Source of the DNA: Patescibacteria group bacterium | GTDB taxonomy: Bacteria > Patescibacteriota > Patescibacteriia > Patescibacteriales > WJLG01 | Length of the DNA: 48,615 nt | NCBI GenBank assembly: GCA_028707065.1 | Contig: JAQTUZ010000009.1 | Location: 1 to 48,615, forward strand | Direction of reading: 5' to 3' | Shown here: positions 46,501 to 48,615 of the stretch, piece after piece | How positions within the stretch are numbered: position 1 is the stretch's first letter | Layout: every line of letters starts with the position of its first letter | Notes under the pieces: generated by a model | Database searches by the model: none | Told to the model about the DNA's origin: nothing | Seen by the model: only the letters and a program-made list of their open reading frames with translations | Position numbers and translations under genes: made by a program

Positions 46501-46588
46501 GAAAGAGCAAAGAACATCGAACAAAGAACATTTTAAAATAAGTTGCTCTTTGTCCCGTGCTCTATGCTCTTTGTTTTATGTTCTTTCT
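46501..46588. repeat. Word-repeat hairpin (AGAGCAA/AGAACAT family)
   Basis: Left arm 46501-46530, right arm 46543-46588 (TTGCTCTTTG ... TGCTCTTTGTTTTATGTTCT). In the leader of rplC. Confidence 0.87.
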
Positions 46589-46595
46589 AAAACAA

Positions 46596-46624
46596 AAATT
46601 GACCTTTCAACAAATGGTCAATTT
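46596..46624 (-). terminator. Terminator-like hairpin between rpsJ and rplC
   Basis: AAATTGACC / GGTCAATTT, 11-base loop, then TTGTTTT in the minus direction. Could end the tuf-rpsJ transcript or cap the 5' end of the rplC transcript. Confidence 0.55.
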
Positions 46625-46644
46625 CACAAAAAATGACTAAGATA

Positions 46645-46673
46645 ATGATAACTTATTATCGAAAATTAGTCAA
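46645..46673 (-). promoter_or_regulatory. Promoter-like pair upstream of rplC
   Basis: TTGACT at 46673-46668, 17-bp spacer, TATCAT at 46650-46645; RNA would start near 46638, about 175 nt before the rplC ATG. Confidence 0.6.
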
Positions 46674-46751
46674 TATTCAATTTTGTGCTAACGTTTGTTG
46701 ATATTTTCTCCTCAATTAGTCATTTACTATCATTTAAACACTTTCCCCGGA

Positions 46752-46977
46752 ATTAGTTGATTAGTTAATTAGTCACTTAGTTTACAATCTGAATAACCCC
46801 TTCAGATATTCAGCTAAATCACTAGCTAACTTCTTAACTTCGGGGAGTTGAATAAATAATAATCCTTGACGTATGTATCTATAAAAAACTTACTTGATAA
46901 TTTATCGGCAAAAAATTAATTAGTTTAAAATATTTTTTTACCACAACTAATTAACCAATTAACTAATCAACTAACCT
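46752..46977. repeat. Word-repeat arms (TTAGTTAA family) with a long loop
   Basis: Left arm 46752-46784 (AATTAGTT, GATTAGTT, AATTAGTC, ACTTAGTT), right arm 46942-46975. Loop about 158 bp, longest of the family. The rpsJ stop adjoins the right arm. Confidence 0.82.
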
Positions 46978-47341
46978 AGACCATTTTAATTTCCACATCC
47001 ACGCCGGCCGGAAGATTCAAATTGGTCAGATCCTCGACGGTTTTGGCGGTCGGTTCGACAATGTCGATCAATCTTTTGTGGACGCGCATTTCATACTGAT
47101 CCCGGGCGTCCTTGTTCACAAAGGTCGCGCGGTTAACCGTATATTTGATTTTTTCGGTCGGCAAAGGAATGGGCCCAAAAATCTTGGCATTGCTTTTTTC
47201 CACGGTATCAATGATCGTCTTGGTGGACTTATCGATTATTTTATGATCAAACGCTTTGATCTTGATGCGGATCTTCTGTTTGACTTCTTGTTCCGCTTCA
47301 ACCGCTTTTTTCGTCACTTTTTTAGCTTTGGGTTCAGACAT
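46976..47341 (-). CDS. rpsJ: Ribosomal protein S10 (uS10)
   Basis: 121 residues from the ATG at 47341; a Lys/Glu-rich extension of about 20 residues precedes the fold at [18 protein letters not shown] and [10 protein letters not shown] are family marks. Small-subunit head; also the NusE role in transcription antitermination. Upstream ORF extension is repeat-encoded. Confidence 0.97.
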   Translation of the reverse strand: MSEPKAKKVTKKAVEAEQEVKQKIRIKIKAFDHKIIDKSTKTIIDTVEKSNAKIFGPIPLPTEKIKYTVNRATFVNKDARDQYEMRVHKRLIDIVEPTAKTVEDLTNLNLPAGVDVEIKMV

Positions 47342-47352
47342 GTAATTAATAT

Positions 47353-47429
47353 CATCGAGCAAAGAACAGGGAGCAAAGAGCATTTTGTTTTAGTCTTGTT
47401 CTTTGTTCTTTTGTTCTTTGTTCTTTTTT
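47353..47429. repeat. Word-repeat hairpin (AGAACAG/GAGCAAAGAGC family)
   Basis: Left arm 47353-47383, right arm 47393-47429 (TCTTGTTCTTTGTTCTTTTG). Between tuf and rpsJ. Confidence 0.85.
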
Positions 47430-47442
47430 AAATGGATTTAGC

Positions 47443-47472
47443 CTCCCTCCCCAAAAATTTGAGGAGGGATAA
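47443..47472 (-). terminator. Hairpin after tuf
   Basis: CCTCCC / GGAGGG stem, 13-15 base loop; no long T run, so a weak terminator or a member of the G/C-rich palindrome family. Confidence 0.4.
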
Positions 47473-47480
47473 AAATTCAC

Positions 47481-48615
47481 TTACTTAATGATTTTCGAAA
47501 CGTTGCCCGCGCCCACGGTTTTGCCGCCTTCGCGAATGGCAAATTTCATTTTTTCTTCCAAGGCGACCGGAGCGATCAGCTTGATCTTCAAGCTGGCCGT
47601 ATCACCCGGCATCACCATTTCAGTTCCGGCGTTCAATTCTACTTCACCGGTCACGTCCGTGGTTCTGATGTAAAATTGCGGCTTATAGCCTTTGAAAAAC
47701 GGTTTATGGCGTCCGCCTTCTTCCTTGGTCAAGACATAGACTTCGGCTTCAAATTCAGTGTGCGGAGTGATTGAACCCGGTTTGGCCAAAACCATGCCGC
47801 GCTCGACTTCTTCTTTCTTGGTGCCGCGCAAGAGAATGCCGGCGTTATCGCCCGCCCGGCCTTCGTCTAACGACTTGTTGAACATTTCAATGCCGGTGAC
47901 CACCGTTTTCTGGGTTTCACCCAAACCGACGATCTCGATATCTTCGTTGATATGGATTGTGCCCCTGTCGATCCTGCCGGTCACGACCGTGCCGCGGCCT
48001 TCGATTGAGAAGATGTCTTCGATCGGCATCAGGAACGGTTTGTCCACGTCTCTTTTGGGTTCCGGGATATAAGTATCCAAAGTCTTTACCAGTTCAAAAA
48101 CTTTTTCTCCCCATTCGCCGGTCGGATTTTCCAAAGCTTTCAGCGCCGAACCGCGGATGATCGGAGTGGTGTCGCCCGGGAACTCATATTGTTTCAGGAG
48201 ATCGCGGATCTCTTCCTCGACCAAGTCGATCAATTCTTTGTCCTCAACCATGTCGCACTTGTTCAGGAAAACGACGATGTAAGGCACGCCGACCTGGCGG
48301 GCCAAAAGGATATGTTCTCGGGTTTGCGGCATCGGACCGTCGGTCGCGGCCACTACCAAGATCGCGCCATCCATCTGGGCGGCGCCGGTGATCATGTTCT
48401 TCACATAATCGGCATGACCCGGGCAATCGACGTGAGCATAATGCCTGGTTTCAGATTCATACTCGACGTGCGCCGTGTTAATGGTGATGCCGCGGGCTTT
48501 TTCTTCCGGAGCCGAGTCGATCTGGTCAACGGTTTTGTGCGAAGTGGTAAAACCCTTCGCGGTCAAAACCGCCAGAATCGCCGCGGTTAAAGTTGTCTTG
48601 CCGTGGTCAACGTGG
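47481..48615 (-). CDS. tuf: Elongation factor Tu (5' end outside window)
   Basis: About 377 residues in the window; roughly the first 18-20 are cut off by the right edge. GTPase motifs visible: H-V-D-H-G-K-T-T right at the edge (end of G1), G-I-T-I-N-T-A-H (switch I), D-C-P-G-H-A-D-Y (G3), N-K-C-D (G4) and G-S-A-L-K (G5). Domains 2 and 3 are complete to V-S-K-I-I-K. Carries aminoacyl-tRNA to the ribosome. Upstream of rpsJ as in many bacteria. Confidence 0.98.
   Translation of the reverse strand, partial: HVDHGKTTLTAAILAVLTAKGFTTSHKTVDQIDSAPEEKARGITINTAHVEYESETRHYAHVDCPGHADYVKNMITGAAQMDGAILVVAATDGPMPQTREHILLARQVGVPYIVVFLNKCDMVEDKELIDLVEEEIRDLLKQYEFPGDTTPIIRGSALKALENPTGEWGEKVFELVKTLDTYIPEPKRDVDKPFLMPIEDIFSIEGRGTVVTGRIDRGTIHINEDIEIVGLGETQKTVVTGIEMFNKSLDEGRAGDNAGILLRGTKKEEVERGMVLAKPGSITPHTEFEAEVYVLTKEEGGRHKPFFKGYKPQFYIRTTDVTGEVELNAGTEMVMPGDTASLKIKLIAPVALEEKMKFAIREGGKTVGAGNVSKIIK

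Larger units (their letters stand above)
46464..46975. other. 512-bp gap between rpsJ and rplC
   Basis: No gene. Holds two word-repeat hairpins, a 9-bp stem hairpin at 46596-46624 with a T run on the minus strand, and a promoter-like pair at 46673-46645. Unusually long for this normally tight junction. Confidence 0.75.

Noticed and set aside
10242-47383. Longest-ORF starts of the methyltransferase, TPR, scpA, recO, rplE, rpsQ, rpmC, rpsS and rpsJ genes
   Set aside because: The added N-termini are translations of repeat arms (for example C-S-L-F-D-V-L-C-S or E-Q-R-T-N) and precede the conserved family start.
3000-47500. Large open frames antisense to coding genes (for example opposite aspS, secY, tuf, tpiA)
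   Set aside because: They mirror the codon structure of the real genes; none has its own initiation signals or family marks.

Overview
This window reads as a chromosomal segment of a Patescibacteria (Candidate Phyla Radiation) bacterium, probably of the Parcubacteria group. The evidence is the S10-spc ribosomal cluster with no rpmD (L30) between rpsE and rplO, lineage-typical families (DUF5667, DUF5671, a large S-layer-like protein), very few Shine-Dalgarno sequences, and intergenic and even coding DNA full of small palindromic repeats. No transposase, integrase, CRISPR array or rRNA gene was seen.

Layout. 1-12.4 kb, all minus strand: cell-surface genes (a partial secreted repeat protein with two nearly identical domains, a zinc-ribbon membrane coiled-coil protein, an O-antigen ligase/TPR protein, a 1246-residue S-layer-like protein with a hairpin-rich upstream region, a methyltransferase), then a DUF5667 protein behind an ECF-type sigma factor. 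13.0-14.5 kb: a small HTH gene preceded by three related palindromes, and HU. 14.8-18.3 kb: an island with a different regulatory style (canonical promoters, strong Shine-Dalgarno sites, clean terminators) holding two small secreted proteins, a tiny membrane protein, a DAHP synthase behind what looks like a complete ribosome-stalling attenuator, and a short orphan transcription unit. 18.4-25.7 kb: tRNA-Tyr and tRNA-Thr flanking a four-helix-bundle (23S-IVP-like) gene, then tpiA, dacA-like, scpB, scpA and ybaK-like genes. 25.9-33.2 kb: a DUF5671 membrane protein, aspS behind a T-box leader, two adenylate kinases, recO, ruvX and map. 33.3-48.6 kb: tuf-rpsJ-rplC-rplD-rplW-rplB-rpsS-rplV-rpsC-rplP-rpmC-rpsQ-rplN-rplX-rplE-rpsN-rpsH-rplF-rplR-rpsE-rplO-secY, read right to left, followed by two unknown genes, adk and map.

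Three things stand out. First, the DAHP synthase leader encodes a 28-codon peptide with a Trp-Ser-Phe-Tyr-Phe run, overlapping 1:2, 2:3 and 3:4 pairings and a terminator: a classical attenuator for aromatic amino acid synthesis. Second, more than 30 intergenic spaces carry the same architecture: two inverted arms of about 25-45 bp, each built of imperfect tandem 7-9 bp words. The word differs between families (TTAGTTAA-like, AGAACAA-like, GCGAATA-like, GAAATTA-like and others). They sit at nearly every junction of the ribosomal-protein cluster and often supply the stop codon of the upstream gene. Third, two other palindromic element families are inserted in frame inside rplD, rplW, recO and a methyltransferase gene and at the 5' end of the ybaK-like gene. 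Together these suggest continuing palindrome invasion of a small genome; strong hairpins between almost all ribosomal cistrons could also be RNA-processing or stability signals (inference).

Starts were chosen downstream of the repeats: many longest ORFs extend upstream only because they translate the repeat arms.
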